A program made the position numbers and the translations under genes. The notes beneath the pieces were generated by a model that saw only the letters and a list, made by a program, of their open reading frames with translations, was not told where the DNA came from and did no database searches. This document shows, in pieces, positions 11,680 through 24,149 of a stretch of DNA of 64,000 bases (its first letter is position 1; every line of letters starts with the position of its first letter). Source of the stretch: Anagrus nilaparvatae (Eukaryota; Arthropoda; Insecta; Hymenoptera; Mymaridae); the NCBI GenBank assembly GCA_022575985.1, contig JAKSXM010000147.1:19750001-19814000 (forward strand), given 5' to 3'.

Positions 11680-12025
11680 GTACATATGACTTTCAATTTA
11701 TCTAATGAATGAAGAAATATAAAGTTAAAAGTTATCAGTATATCTGAATTTTGATAAAACATATTTCAATAAAATAATTAGTTTTATAAACTTTTTTTAA
11801 AAATAATATTTATGATAGTTCCATGCATAGGAAAAGAATATAAAATATAAATATACCAAATTTTTGGCCCCTATTGATTCATCAACGTATAAACTCTAAC
11901 ATACCATTGTTAGCGAATTTTTCAAAAATAAAATATTGATTACAAATGGTGCCAAATTTAAGTATATTTTCAAAACAATTACCAAAAAATGTATAATTGG
12001 TTTGTGTTTTCACACAACCAACGAT

Positions 12026-12331
12026 CATGGAACATGTTCACTTATAACCATTTTAACGTATACTACTTAATTATAATAAGTCCTCGAATCAAAATTATAA
12101 TAAATCCCATTTAAATATAAATTATCATAAGTCCATAAACCTAAAGTATTTTAAGTATTTAAATGCTTGCTCTTAGTAGGGCCTGATGAGGCCCTGAATC
12201 CAACTTAAAATTCCATAAATCCATTTCACCCACCCCCTAAAAAATCCACTTATTTACCCCTTCCGCAAAAGCCTCGCCCCCCTGCTCAGCTAGACCTTTT
12301 CATATACTCTTCCCAATGAACATGTTCCATG
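12026..12331. mobile_element. Non-autonomous element with CATGGAACATGTT ends, copy 1
   Basis: The inverted ends CATGGAACATGTTCA (12026-12040) and TGAACATGTTCCATG (12317-12331) bracket a stretch of short repeats based on agtcc-taaa-c-aaattat. The same ends and the same internal motif recur at 20477-20930, and both copies have a similar left flank (tttgtgt followed by caacc). This marks a dispersed family of unknown class. No coding sequence. Confidence 0.6.
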
Positions 12332-13635
12332 TTAATATACATTTATGAAAATAAAAACATTTTAACAAAAATAAATGCGTATCAATTTTTCCTTTACGAC
12401 TTGAGGTCTTAATTGTCTTTCCGGAGTAAGAATTGGCAATTCTAAGAATATTTTAAAAGTATTCCCTTACTAAGAACGAAGATCGTAAAATCTCAGTATT
12501 TCCCCTTGAAAATGTATTTTTAAAATATTTCTCGGGAAAAATGCACCCTGAAAACGGATACCTTTTGAAGGATAAAGGTGTTGGTTATGGGTAAATAATG
12601 ATAACACAAGCTAATTAGTTAACAACGACGCTTTAATAATAAGAAGCGTACAGCTTGAGTTCTAAAGGAACTTAAGCAATAAAACTCACAATATAAATTT
12701 TACACTTACAAGCTGCTACTGACTTCTATAATATAATATTTATGTTTTGTTTTTTTTTTATTTTAATGTATTATCAAATGCAAAATATAATTTAATTTAA
12801 AAAGAAAAAAAAATATTGAAAAGTAAGAAAATTAAGCACATAAAAATATTAATTTGAATGCTTGATGAATGAAAAATTATTTTTTGACTCTTAAATAAAT
12901 GTTAATTTAAAAGTTTTTGCAACTTAAAGCAATAACAATAAAATAATAGCAGAAAACTTATCTTTTATTTTTTTTTTTTTGTTTACGATAATATTAGTAA
13001 TGTCGTCTGCCGTGATGTGTTGCTAAGCTGTTGAGCCCATTGACACACGTGATTTTGTTTGCGCAGCTTCTGGATGCGCGATGGAATTGAATGGATCGTC
13101 GTTGTCCAACGTCTTCTCCTTTTCAAAAATTTTCCCTCTCTACATAACATTTACATAATACCTTTTGTATATTTTTTCTTGTATATATTTCTTTAAGATT
13201 AATTATATTAACGAATAAATAAATACATCAAAACCTTGCTAGAATATTGATAAAATACTCTCATTCTATGCTTCTTTGTAACGCCAAAATAGCGAAAAAA
13301 TATACTACTGATCAATTAAGCAATACAAAATACGTTGCTATGAATTTAATACGGCTAAAAAAAAACTTTGAAAAGTAAAAATATGCGTTTCATACTATTT
13401 GGTTTGTAATTAAATCTCAAAAAACAACTGATATGCTTTATAAGTTTGGTTTCAGATTTTGGTTTCGTTTAATAAAATATTTAATATTTTCTTTGATTAC
13501 CCACTTAAATCTCATCCCAGCAGAAAAATTGGAGTTTATTGAAACCCAGTAGTTTTAAAACTTGGTATGGAAAATCAACACTTTTCCATTTGTTCAATTC
13601 TGAAATTTATTTTCGAAACTTAAGATTTCTTAAAC
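12332..13635. other. Unassigned sequence
   Basis: No gene that I can support. A GC-richer patch at about 13000-13130 (tgtcgtctgccgtgatgtg and onward) has no open frame of note. A short mirror pair surrounds 12628-12650. The rest is AT-rich. Confidence 0.35.
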
Positions 13636-13639
13636 TTAA

Positions 13640-14605
13640 CCCATTAACGCCTAATCGACACATTCAAGCCATTTGAATTTTTTTTAATGAAAAAATTGAT
13701 ATTTTGAGCTAAAAATGTTACCTAGTAGGTAATCGGGGCTGCTCTTTTCATTTCCGAAGTCCGTTTTAACGTGCAACCCCTAGAAAATGTTATATCATCC
13801 CCTAAAAGTGGGGTAATTTTTTTATAATTTTTACATGTTACTTAAATCAATATAATGGGCACAAAAAATATTTCTTGGCACTAAAAACTTAATATGGGAC
13901 TATCAGGAACATAAAAAAAACGAATTTATACTAATTTTTTATCTTCAACCCCTTGAATGGGGTAAGGGGTGGATTTGTAGCGTAAAAGAAAAAATGAATA
14001 TTTTGGGCTAAAATTATCATCAAGTAGGTATTTTTGCACACTATTTTCATTTCTGAAGTCTGTTTTTACGTACGACCCCTAGAAAATAAGATATCATCCC
14101 TTAAAGGTAAGGTAAATGTTACAATATTTTTTCGATGCGAAAGGGGGTGATATCTTATTTTCTAGGGGTCGTACGTAAAAACAGACTTCAGAAATGAAAA
14201 TAGTGGGATAAAAATACCTATTGGATGACAATTTTAGCCCAAAATATTCATTTTTTCTTTTACGCTACAAATCCACCCCTTACCCCATTCAAGGGGTTGA
14301 AGATAAAAAATTAGCATAAATTCGTTTTTTTTATGATCCTGATAGTCCCATATTAAGTTTTTAGTGCCAAGAAATATTTTTTGTGCCCATTATATTAATT
14401 TAAGTAACATGAAAAAATTATAAAAAAATTACCCCATTTCTAGGGGATGATATAACATTTTCTAGGGGTTGCATGTTAAAACATACTTCGGAAATGAAAA
14501 GAGCAGCCCCGATTACCTACTAGGTAATATTTTTAGCTCAAAATATCGATTTTTTCATTAAAAAAAATTCAAATGGCTTGAATGTGTCGATTAGGCGTTC
14601 ATGGG
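13640..14605. mobile_element. piggyBac-like foldback MITE with TTAA target sites
   Basis: This 966-bp palindrome starts CCCATTAACGCCTAATCGAC and ends with the near-perfect mirror GTCGATTAGGCGTTCATGGG. The tetranucleotide TTAA flanks both ends (13636-13639 and 14606-14609). TTAA duplication plus a CCC/GGG terminus is the signature of piggyBac. The arms, about 470 bp each, pair through almost their whole length, including cttaccccattcaaggggtt in the right arm against its mirror in the left. The loop is near 14105-14140. There is no transposase, so mobility would need one in trans. Confidence 0.8.
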
Positions 14606-14949
14606 TTAATACTTGATTCAACTTTTCAATTCTGAAAATTTAATTCTGCAATTAATTATTTAATAAAATATTTGGTTTGAAAAATTTCTTGCATTTGTTT
14701 AATTCTGAATTTTAGTTTCGAAACTTAATTTTTCAATGAATTTTATTAATAATCAATATAATTTTATAATGGAAAATTTTCAATTAGTAGTAGAAATTTC
14801 ATCGCAAAAGAAGCTTACTTAATAAATTTTTAAATTTCCGCGCTTATATTTTTTGTATATTTACTCCGTGATTTCTTTTCCCGCGCCGTATATAGTATAG
14901 TACCAGTAATATATATATATCCATATCCATATTCCATATATATATATAT
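14606..14949. other. AT-rich spacer with (TA)n
   Basis: No gene. From about 14910 onward it is mostly ATAT and CCATAT repeats leading into the Helitron-like copy. Confidence 0.4.
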
Positions 14950-16092
14950 ATATATATGCCGATAGAGAATTTTTTTAGTTTGATAGGATTGACTAGACGA
15001 TAATAGCTAGAGAGACGCGGTTTGCGGCAAAAAACGCGGAAAAATTGCAGAAGTGACATAGGCCATACAGGATTTCGATTGATGCGAAAGAAAATTTTTG
15101 TCGTCAAAAAAACGTTTTTTCAAAAAAATGATAATTTTTGATGTTTTCGTAAATTTTCAAAAAAATCGTAATTAACTTAAAAACTTGGAATTTTTTTGTA
15201 ATCAGAAAAGTTTTTATATGATTTAGAATTGTTTTTTACGTGTCCACCTAAATTTTCAAGCAAATCGGTTAGATGTTTCCAGAGTTACATATATTTTTCA
15301 GCATAAAATTTGGATTTTAAATTTATATCTTATCCTATCCTATCCTTCCTAAATCTTTACTTATGTATCTTTGTTTGTCCGAAATAGATAAACTTGAACG
15401 CGATATAAGTTAAAGACGTGGGGTTTACGGCAAAAGACGGCAAAAATTACGGGTCAAAACATAGGCTAGGTTTCGTTTCGATTGATAACGACAAAAATTT
15501 TTTATGTTGAAAAAACTGAATTTTCAAGAAAAAAATTTTTATTAAATTTTTAAAAAAAACCAAAAAAACAAAAAACTGAGGAAAAGTTTTTTTATCAAAA
15601 AGAATTTCATTCGATTCGGGTATATTTTTTACGTATCCACCTGAATTTTTAAGACGATAGGTTCGATCTGTCAAAAGATACAATAGTTTTTCGAAAATTA
15701 TAAAAGTTTAGGACTAATATTATATATATTTCTAATTTTTATCAGTCACTGATGTAGCAACTGAATATAGTAACTAAAAGAAACTTGAATAGCTATTATC
15801 AGACAGAACCCTAGAATGGGTATTTGAGGGAAACAACGAACACTTGTGGATCCTATGGAAGGGTAGCTAAGCTTTGTATTGCTGATTACTAATTATCTGT
15901 CTGGGTTCATATGCCCGTAATTTTTATGATTTAGTAAATTTTAGATAATACTTCGGATAAAAAAGGTTATTTTACAAAATATTAAGTAACCTAAAACAAC
16001 ATATTTTTGGAAAAATAAAGCCGCAGGGGTCCAGGGGGGCGTAGCCCTCATGGTGGCTGCCGGGGCGAGCGAAGCGAGCCGGAGGCAGCTAG
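14950..16092 (+). mobile_element. Helitron-like non-autonomous element, copy 1
   Basis: The GC-rich right end carries a stem GCTGCC/GGCAGC and finishes CTAG followed by T, matching the Helitron 3' rule (hairpin, then CTRR, inserted before T). About 760 bp upstream is a Helitron-like 5' start, TC-CTATCC then aatctttacttatgtat. The preceding 380 bp (14950-15330) is a diverged version of the following segment: both share (g)gtttRcggcaaaa, cgattgatRacgacaaaa and tttttacgtRtccacct. The unit is therefore internally dimeric. No Rep/helicase is present. Copy 3 at 29632-30775 is an essentially identical inverted copy. Confidence 0.65.
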
Positions 16093-16098
16093 TATATA

Positions 16099-17221
16099 TA
16101 TATGCCGATAGAGAATTTTTTTAGTTTGATAATCACGCCTAGACGACAGTAGCTAGAAAGGGGCGGTTTGCGGCAAAAAACGCGGAAAAATTGCAGGAGT
16201 GTCATAGGCTATACAGGATTTGGATTAATGCGAAAGAAAATTTTTGTCGCCAAAAAAACGTTTTTTCAAAAAAGTGATCATTCTTTATGTTTTCGTAAAT
16301 TTTCAAAAAAATCGTAATTAACTTAAAAACTTGGAATTTTTTTGTAATCAAAAAAGTTTTTTTATGATTAAGAATTGTTTTTTACGTGTCCACCTAAATT
16401 TTCAAGCAAATCGGTTTGATGTTTCCAGAGTTACATATATTTTTTAGCATAAAATTTGGATTTTAAATTTACATCCTATATATATAAATCTTTACTTATG
16501 TATGTTTGTATGTCAAAAGGTGATAAACGAGAACACAATAAAAGCTACAGAAATTGAGTTTACGGAAAAACACGGCAAAAATTGCGGGTCAAAACATAAG
16601 CTAGGTTTTATTTCGATTGATTACGGCAAAATTTTTATTTTGAAAAAACTGGATTTCCAAAAAAAAAATTTTTATCAAATTTAAAAAAAAAAACAAAAAA
16701 ACTGAAAACCGAGGAAAAATTTTTTTATCAAAAAGAATTTCATTCGATTCAGGTATATTTTTTACGTATCCATCTGAATTTTCAAGATAATCGGTTCGAT
16801 CTTTCAAAAGTTACAATAGTTTTTCGATAATTATAAAAGTTTAGGACTTATATTATATATATTTCTTATTTTTATCAGCCACTGATGTAGTAACTGAATA
16901 TAGTAACTAAAAAAAGCTTGAACAGCTATTATCAGACAGAACCCTAGAATTCGAGGGAAACAACGACTACTTGTGGATCCTATGGAAGGGTAGCTAAGCT
17001 TTGTATTGCTGATCACTAATTATCTGTCTGGGTTCATAAGCCAGTAATTTTTATGATTCAGTAAATTTTAGATAATACTTCGGGTAAAAAAAGGTAATTT
17101 TACAAAATATTGAGTAACCTAAAACAACATATTATTGGAAAAATAAAGCCGCAGGGGGTCCAGGGGGGCGCAGCCCCCATGGTGGCTGCCGGGGCGAGCG
17201 AAGCGAGCCGGAGGCAGCTAG
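16099..17221 (+). mobile_element. Helitron-like non-autonomous element, copy 2
   Basis: This tandem neighbour of copy 1 has the same two-part structure. The second part starts at 16474 with A|TCCTATATATATAAATC, a textbook Helitron-like 5' start, and ends at 17221 with GGCAGCTAG before T. It is clearly diverged from copy 1: the 5' tract is TATATATA rather than TATCC repeats, and there are many substitutions and a small deletion near 16950. Copies 1 and 2 are head-to-tail and separated only by TATATA, which fits tandem or target-site-biased insertion. Confidence 0.65.
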
Positions 17222-17238
17222 TATATATATATATATAT

Positions 17239-19320
17239 GGGCATATCCATTACTTTTCATACAAAAGTGTGCGCACCCATGACTCCGATCGGTCTTAAAT
17301 TTTCAGGGATGGTTTGAGGTAATAAAAAACTCAGCCAGCCAAAATTTCAGCTATTTTGCAGGACGGGTTGCCGAGATACAAGCTCTAAAAGGCCCAAAAA
17401 TAGCTGTTTTTAGCCAATTTTCAAAAATTTACTGGGCTTCAAGGATTAGTCCAAAAAACATCTGGCTGGTCTCATTTTTTTCCTTGGACTTTCAACTTTT
17501 ACCAAAAAAATTTTCAAAAAGTTTCATGGAGTTGATTTTTACTGGCATTGATTAACGTAAGATTCATTTTATCGAAAAATGCTGATTTTTGAACTTAAAT
17601 TGTGACTCAGCATCATTAGCTAAAGACTTTCGGTTGGTCTCATTAAAAGCGTCTAGCAAAGACCTTTCAAATGAGACCTTAAACGTTAAAAAAGCTCATC
17701 AGAGACCGGAGATATAAGCAATTGAAAGTTTGCTGTTTCCGAAAATATCGATTTTTTAACAACTTTAATCGTCTGCAAAATTTTTCTCTGAGCACTTCAA
17801 GGGCTGAAAATTTCAGGAAAGCTTCTTTTAATATTAAAAAAAATTCCCTAAAAATTTGGGAGATGGTATTGGCTTCTGTTCGTAGATATAAGACTCTGAA
17901 AATGTGTAATAATTGGACCAATATTGGCCAATAAGTGGTTAAGGGGTCAATCAAAAAATTTTTCTTCTTCAATATTCGAATAGCCAGGGAAAAATGAGCT
18001 GATTTTAAAAAAAAAATTTTTATTTTTGACCGAAAAATAAGCAAGTTATCATCATTTTAAGATTTTTAACATAATTTTCCAAAAATCCCAGTTTTAGGGT
18101 CATTATACAGTATTCTAACTTGAAATAATGATAACTCGCTTATTTTTCGGTCTAAAATAAAAATTTTTTTTTTTAAATCAGCTCATTTTTCCCTGGCCAT
18201 TCGAATATTTTCAAAAAAGAAACTTCTTATATGCAAAAATTAGTTTTTTTTGGCAAATTATTTTAGTACTTACTTTATTTTGTCAATGTATTAGGGTAGT
18301 TTTTGGCCCAAAAAACTAATTTTTGCATATAAGAAGTTTCTTTTTTGAAAATATTCGAATAGCCAGGGAAAAATGAGCTGATTTAAAAAAAAAAAATTTT
18401 ATTTTAGACCGAAAAATAAGCGAGTTATCATTATTTCAAGTTAGAATACTGTATAATGACCCTAAAACTGGGATTTATGGAAAATTTTTTTAAAAATCTT
18501 AAAATGATGATAACTTGCTTATTTGTCGGTCAAAAATAAAAATTTTTTTTTTAAAATCAGCTCATTTTTCCCTGGCTATTTGAATATTGAAAAAGAAAAA
18601 TTTTTTGATGGACCCCTTAACCACTTATTGGCCAATATTGGTCCAATTATTAAACATTTTCAGAGTCTTATATCTACGAACAGAAGCAAATACCATCTCT
18701 AAAATTTTTAGGGAATTTTTTTTAATATTAAAAGAAGCTTTCCTGAAATTTTCAGCCCTTAAAGTGCTCAGAGAAAAATTTTGCAGACGATTAAAGTTGT
18801 TAAAAAATCGATATTTTCGGAAACAGCAAACTTTCAATTGCTTATATCTCCGGTCTCTGATGAGCTTTTTTAACGTTTAAGGTCTCATTTGAAAGGTCTT
18901 TGCTAGACGCTTTTAATGAGACCAACCGAAAGTCTTTAGCTAATGATGCTGAGTCACAATTTAAGTTCAAATATCAGCATTTTTCGATAAAATGAATCTT
19001 ACGTTAATCAATGCCAGTAAAAATCAACTCCATGAAACTTTTTGAAAATTTTTTTGGGAAAAGTTAAAAGTCCAAGGAAAAAAATGAGACCAGCCAGATG
19101 TTTTTTGGACTAATCCTTGAAGCCCAGTAAATTTTTGAAAATTGGCTAAAAACAGCTATTTTTGGGCCTTTTAGAGCTTGTATCTCGGCAACCCGTCCTG
19201 CAAAATGGCTGAAATTTTGGCTGGCTGAGTTTTTTATTACCTCAAACCATCCCTGAAAATTTGAGACCGATCGGAGTCATGGGTGCGCACACTTTTGTAT
19301 GAAAAGTAATGGATATGCCC
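17239..19320. mobile_element. 2.1 kb nested palindrome (foldback element)
   Basis: The ends GGGCATATCCATTACTTTTC (17239) and its exact mirror ending at 19320 lie inside a (TA)n tract on both sides. The roughly 1-kb arms pair almost base for base, with a spacer of about 45 bp near 18280. Each arm also contains its own palindrome: the segment from gccagggaaaaatgagctga through the repeated gaaaaataag is mirrored within 200 bp. A 70-codon and a longer frame appear in mirror-image copies on opposite strands (near 17722-18044 and 18587-18880) because of the symmetry; they are not genes. Superfamily unknown. Confidence 0.75.
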
Positions 19321-19606
19321 ATATATATATATATATAAATATAATTCTAGGGTAAAGGTAATATGAATACATCGCCTTGAGATGAATATGAATGCTACAC
19401 GATTTCATTAATAAATAAGGATAGAAAAAAAGTCTCCCCTGAACTCTAGAGATGGAGATATACAAATTACTAAGCATAAGAAAAAGAAAGAGCACTGTTT
19501 TAGATACATTTGAACAAGATAAATTAAAAATTCTTAAATAAATAATATGTTTTCCTATAAGGATTTTGGATTAATATAATTTAAAATGTTTTTGTAAATT
19601 AATTAA
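19321..19606. other. Spacer, no gene
   Basis: The spacer begins with (TA)n, followed by non-coding AT-rich sequence up to the TTAA site of the next element. Confidence 0.4.
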
Positions 19607-20036
19607 GGTATTAGGATAGTGAAAATTTTTGATAACAGAATTGCATGAAACTTATAAAATATAAAGATAAAGTCTTTAAAAAATGAAATAAACTTTCTTT
19701 TACAACTTTGGTTACCTAATTATTATTTAATCAAGAAAAAAGTGTAGGTAGTTTAACATTGCTCTTATGGAAAATCATCTTTGGAGCTTAGGAAAAGTAT
19801 GATTGCGATAACACAGATTAATGAAACTTAAATATATGGTAAATAAAAGCTCAAAGATTATATTTCCAATTTGTTTTACTTGTTTCATTGCATAATTATT
19901 AAATAATTAAATAAAAAGTATGTAAATAACCTAGTATTATACTAATACATATACGATTTTACATATGTATGTAGCGCCGCTAATTCAGAAATCGAACAAA
20001 AATACCAACAAAATGGCGTATCACTATCCTAATACC
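19607..20036. mobile_element. 430-bp MITE with TTAA flanks
   Basis: The left end GGTATTAGGATAGTGA and the right end TCACTATCCTAATACC are exact complements and both sit directly inside TTAA (19603-19606, 20037-20040). The interior is AT-rich and non-coding. TTAA flanks suggest piggyBac or a relative, although the terminus is GGT rather than the usual CCC, so the superfamily is unsure. Confidence 0.65.
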
Positions 20037-20040
20037 TTAA

Positions 20041-20476
20041 CTGCAATAACTTAGATTTGTTATTATATTTAAACAAAAATTAAAAAAATAAATAATCCTT
20101 CAGGTTAGATCGAACCTTTTTAATGTATATTACAGTAAGCTACGTTAGTGCGAGTCTGAGTATGGAAGTATGAAACGGGTCGCACTACCGATGCTCCTGC
20201 AAATTATATCCAAAAGACATTTTTTCAATCCTAGTTTTGTAACATTCTTCAAATATTAAAATAATATTTTTCTGATGCCTTTGTTTTAATAAAATTTATT
20301 TAAAAAAGGTGCCTAAGAATATTTAAATATAATTATTATTATATAATAATAATAAAATATATTTAAACAAGAAATATATTTTCTCGGGGATTTAGAAAAC
20401 TTTAAAATATCTTACCCTAAATATGTTTCTTGTAAATAAAAACTTATAATCGATTTGTGTAAACGCAACCTAAATG
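20041..20476. other. No recognisable feature
   Basis: AT-rich sequence without a supported gene. A short GC-richer patch (cgagtctgagtatggaagta and onward, about 20150-20200) is unassigned. Confidence 0.35.
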
Positions 20477-20930
20477 CATGGAACATGTTTACTTCTAGCT
20501 AAGGACTATGTATACCAATTATAATGTATAAATGTTACGCAATGTTACAACATCAAACAATTTTTTAATTTTATAATTTGTAATTATTCCCTTACTAGTT
20601 GTTAAGATTCTAAACCGAAACTATTTTGATTCACTAATCGCGTATTATTCTAGGTCCCTAAATCAAAATTATTTAAAGTCCCTAAACCTGAATTATTTTA
20701 ATTCCTTAAATCAAAATTATTCCAAGTCTCTGAACCTGAATAATTCTAATACCCTAAATCGATATTACTGTAAGTCCTTAAACCTGTATTATACTAAGAC
20801 CCTAACCCCAGATTTTTCAAAGTCCCTAAATTGAAATTATTTTACGCCCCCCTTAAATCAGAAAAATTTGACCCCTTCCCACTTGATTTTCAAATTCTGA
20901 AGTACCCCCTCCCTATAAACATGTTCCATG
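20477..20930. mobile_element. Non-autonomous element with CATGGAACATGTT ends, copy 2, containing a minisatellite
   Basis: The ends CATGGAACATGTTTA (20477) and TAAACATGTTCCATG (20916-20930) match copy 1 at 12026-12331. The interior at about 20640-20870 is a degenerate tandem repeat of roughly 25 bp, consensus near ccctaaatcaaaattattttaagt, with alternating aatc and acctg variants that suggest a dimeric unit. No coding sequence. Confidence 0.6.
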
Positions 20931-20993
20931 TTAAAATACTGTTGATTATATAACTACGAAAAGATATTGTTTAAAAAATTTTTTAAATTATTA

Positions 20994-21330
20994 TCCTATA
21001 TATATTAAAATGAAATAATTTAAAAAATTTAATATTTTTGATTTTCTTACAAGTCAATTTCTAAAATTTTGAATGGACGAAAACACCTGAAAGTGGTTTT
21101 AAAGTAATCTTTAAATAAATATCTACACGATTCTTCTTATATTTTTAAAAAATATTCAATAGATTCCAAAATATTAAGCTCCGAAGTTAGTGGTTGAAAA
21201 CGTAAAAAATATTTTTATTTTTTCACAAAAACTGATTTTTCTCAGGATCTAAGAGGTCTTTTGAGACGTGCTGTAGTGCAAATTTTTCCTTGTCAAAAAT
21301 GCTATCGATTTGACGTTTTATTATATTATT
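20994..21330 (+). mobile_element. Helitron-like leader (cap) before satellite array, copy 1
   Basis: The unit starts TC-CTATATATATTAAAATG and runs about 330 bp to gctatcgatttgacgtttta. The same unit occurs at 58438-58770, where it also immediately precedes a tandem array. The TC start followed by CTATATATAT resembles Helitron/Helentron 5' ends. Conserved inner words include ggacgaaaacacctgaaa, ctcaggatctaagaggtc and aaaatgctatcgattt. Function is unknown; I infer it is the 5' part of a mobile element whose body is tandem repeats. Confidence 0.5.
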
Positions 21331-21359
21331 TTATATTATTTATATCTATTATATTATTT

Positions 21360-22843
21360 TATATAACAAGAAATATATATTGAAATATTTTTGACTTTTA
21401 TCAAGTTGTGAACAATCAATATGACTTTTGCAATAAAAGATTTTTTTTGGATATTTTTATATTTTTATGTTTAAGACAGACGAATGAAATTTTATGAACT
21501 TTTCATGTATAAAACGAAGTAAAATATACATTGGAAATTTATAAAGTTTTGGACAATCCATATGACTTTTGCAATAAAATATTTTTTTTGAAAATTTTTA
21601 TTATTTCATATTTAAAACAAACGAATGAAATTTTATGATGTTTTCATAAAAAAACTAAATAAAATAAACAATTACAATTTATAAATTTATGAACAATCAA
21701 TATGACTTTTACAATAAAATATTTTTTTAGTAAATTTCTTTATTTCGTGTTTAAAACAGACAGATAAAATTTTATGAAATTTTCATTAATTTTTGGACAA
21801 TCAATATGACTTTTGCAATAAAATATTTTTTTTTAATGATATTTATATTGACGAAAAAAAATAAAAGATAAATTGACAATTTATGCAGTTTGAATTATAT
21901 GAACTTTTCATATATAAAACGAAGTAAAATATACATTGGAAATTTATAAAGATTTGGACAATCCATAAGACTTTGGCAATAAAAAATTTTTTTTGAAAAT
22001 TTTTAGTATTTCATACTTAAAACAAAAGAATGAAATTTTATGAACTTTTCATATATAAAATGAATTAAAATATACATTGGAAATTTATTAAGCTTTGGAC
22101 AATCAATATGACTTTTGCAATAAAATAATTTTTTTGAAAATTTTTATTATTTCCTAATTAAAACAAAAGAATGTAATTTTAAGATATTTTCATAAAATTT
22201 TTGACAATCAATATGACTTATGCAATAAAATATTTTTTTTGAAAATTTTTATTATTTCATATTTAAAACAAACGAATGAAATTTTATGAACTTTTCATAT
22301 ATAAAATGAAGTAAAATATACATTGGAAATTTAAAGTTTAGGACAATACATATGACTTTTGCAATAAAATATTTTTTTTGAAAATTTTTATTATTTCATA
22401 ATTAAAACAAAAGAATGAAATTTTAAGATATTTTCATAAAATTTTTGACAATCAATATGACTTTTGCAATAAAATATTTTTTTTGAAAATTTTTATTATT
22501 TCCTATTGAAAACAAAAGAATGAAATTTTAAGATATTTTCATAAAATTTTTGACAATCAATAGTACTTTTGCAATAAAATATTTTATTTAAAAATTTTTA
22601 TTATTTCATATTTAAAACAAACGAATGAAATTTTATGAAATTTTCATATATAAAACTTTCATAAGTTTTGGACAATCAATATGACTTTTGCAATAAAATA
22701 TTTTTTTTGAAAATTTTAATTATTTCAAAATTAAAACAAACGAATGAAATTTTATGAAATTTTCATATATAAAACTTTCATAAGTTTTGGACAATCAATA
22801 TGACTTTTGCAATAAAATATTTTTTTTGAAAATTTTTATTAAC
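21360..22843 (+). repeat. Satellite family 1 (GACAATCAATATGACTTTTG)
   Basis: About twelve head-to-tail monomers share gacaatcaatatgactttt, then gcaataaaatatttttttt, then acgaatgaaattttatgaa. Two monomer lengths alternate: a shorter one near 105 bp and a longer one near 140 bp carrying an extra cattggaaatttataaag segment. A further broken copy lies at 25275-25445, and single monomer cores appear near 60596 and 63730 beside another array. No coding sequence. Confidence 0.8.
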
Positions 22844-24149
22844 CTATATATGGCTGATTCCATGTGAAACGTACGTTGACCTCCAGATGGGGTCTTCCGA
22901 TTGGGCTGTAACTTTGCACAAGTGATTATATATATAAAATGTCCTCACTCCCCAAATATTACATCGTAAAATCGTTTCTAGCCGCCTCTGTGAATTTTTG
23001 AAAATTGGGACCGATTTTAAAGCTCTCAGCCACCAACTTTTGCTTCATTATATAAAAGCATGAAGAAATGTTAAAAATATTATTAGAAAAACGGTTTCGA
23101 TCGGAAATTTCCCTGGCTATCCGAATTTCTAAACCTTTTTTTAAAATTTTTACGTGGAAACCCGGAAAATTGGAAAATGTGAGCCGTACCGGCTGTAGCT
23201 CATAACTCAAAACCCGTCACTTCAAATAACTTCAAACTGGGAGTGAAGACTGAGTATTCCATATACTTTCACCTGATATTAATATGGGTATGGGTATTTT
23301 CATATACTGAAAAGTTATAACGATAATTAGTGAAATTTTCCGATTTTGAAAATGCAAATTTAGCGAAAAAAGCTATATTTATATGCAAATTTAAGCAGAA
23401 CCGATTTCATATGTAAAATTTATCATAAAATAAATTATTTTTTAATGCCTTTAAACCTTTTCTATTGATATATATATAGTCAATTCTACGAAATTAGACT
23501 TTTTATAAGAAGCTATTCAAGTAATTCTTAGTGAAAATGACCTAATAGGAAAACGAATGTCAGGAATTTTGAAAAATCAAATTCGGCTGGATTTAGTATG
23601 TTAAAATATGACACCTTACCAATTTTTATGGTTCTAGATTAAAAAATTTTGAAATAGCAGCTGTTTTTTGAATTAAAAATATTTTCCAATTTTTAAAGAA
23701 AATCTACACTGAAATACTTTTTGTCTTTCTGATCACTTGGATAGTGCGTCAAAGCTCCAAATCCTTAGCTTGCTTCACTACAAATTTTTCGGGGCCTATA
23801 GCCCCAAATTTGAGAACTCTATAACACGAAATTAGGTTCACGATTAATTGTTTATATTTATTTTGGAAATTTTTTTGAATTTTAGGTTATAAAAAAAGTA
23901 AGAACAAAAGCAAATGATTATTTAAGGCAAATAGACATTTATTTTGAACCACTGTTCCCCGAAATTCGGCTTTAAAATCAACAAATAATCAGTAAATTAA
24001 CGACTTAACACAATTGGTCAGAAAACCAAAAAGATTTTCAGTGTAAGTAAATTTTCTTTTTTAATTTTTTTACACTCTGAACAGAGCTCAAAAACTATTT
24101 TCAACCATAGGAAATAGCTGAAACTTCTTACTGAGAGTCATTACGGCTG
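22844..24149. other. Unassigned repeat-like sequence
   Basis: This interrupts satellite family 1. It begins ctatatatggctgattccat and contains ggaaatttccctggctatccg (about 23104), a word shared with the foldback at 34268-35579, so part is probably decayed foldback sequence. Minus-strand frames at 22959-23210 lack any family motif. Confidence 0.35.

Noticed and set aside
15447..15683. 78-codon frame identical to one at 30041-30277
   Set aside because: Its identity reflects two near-identical Helitron-like copies, not protein conservation; the third copy does not keep it and composition is Phe/Lys/Ile low-complexity.
17679..18880. Open frames of 70-121 codons at 17679-18044, 17722-17934, 18587-18880 and 18625-18837
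   Set aside because: They are mirror images of each other across the palindrome and encode the same sequence on opposite strands; they follow from the inverted repeat and have no protein motif.
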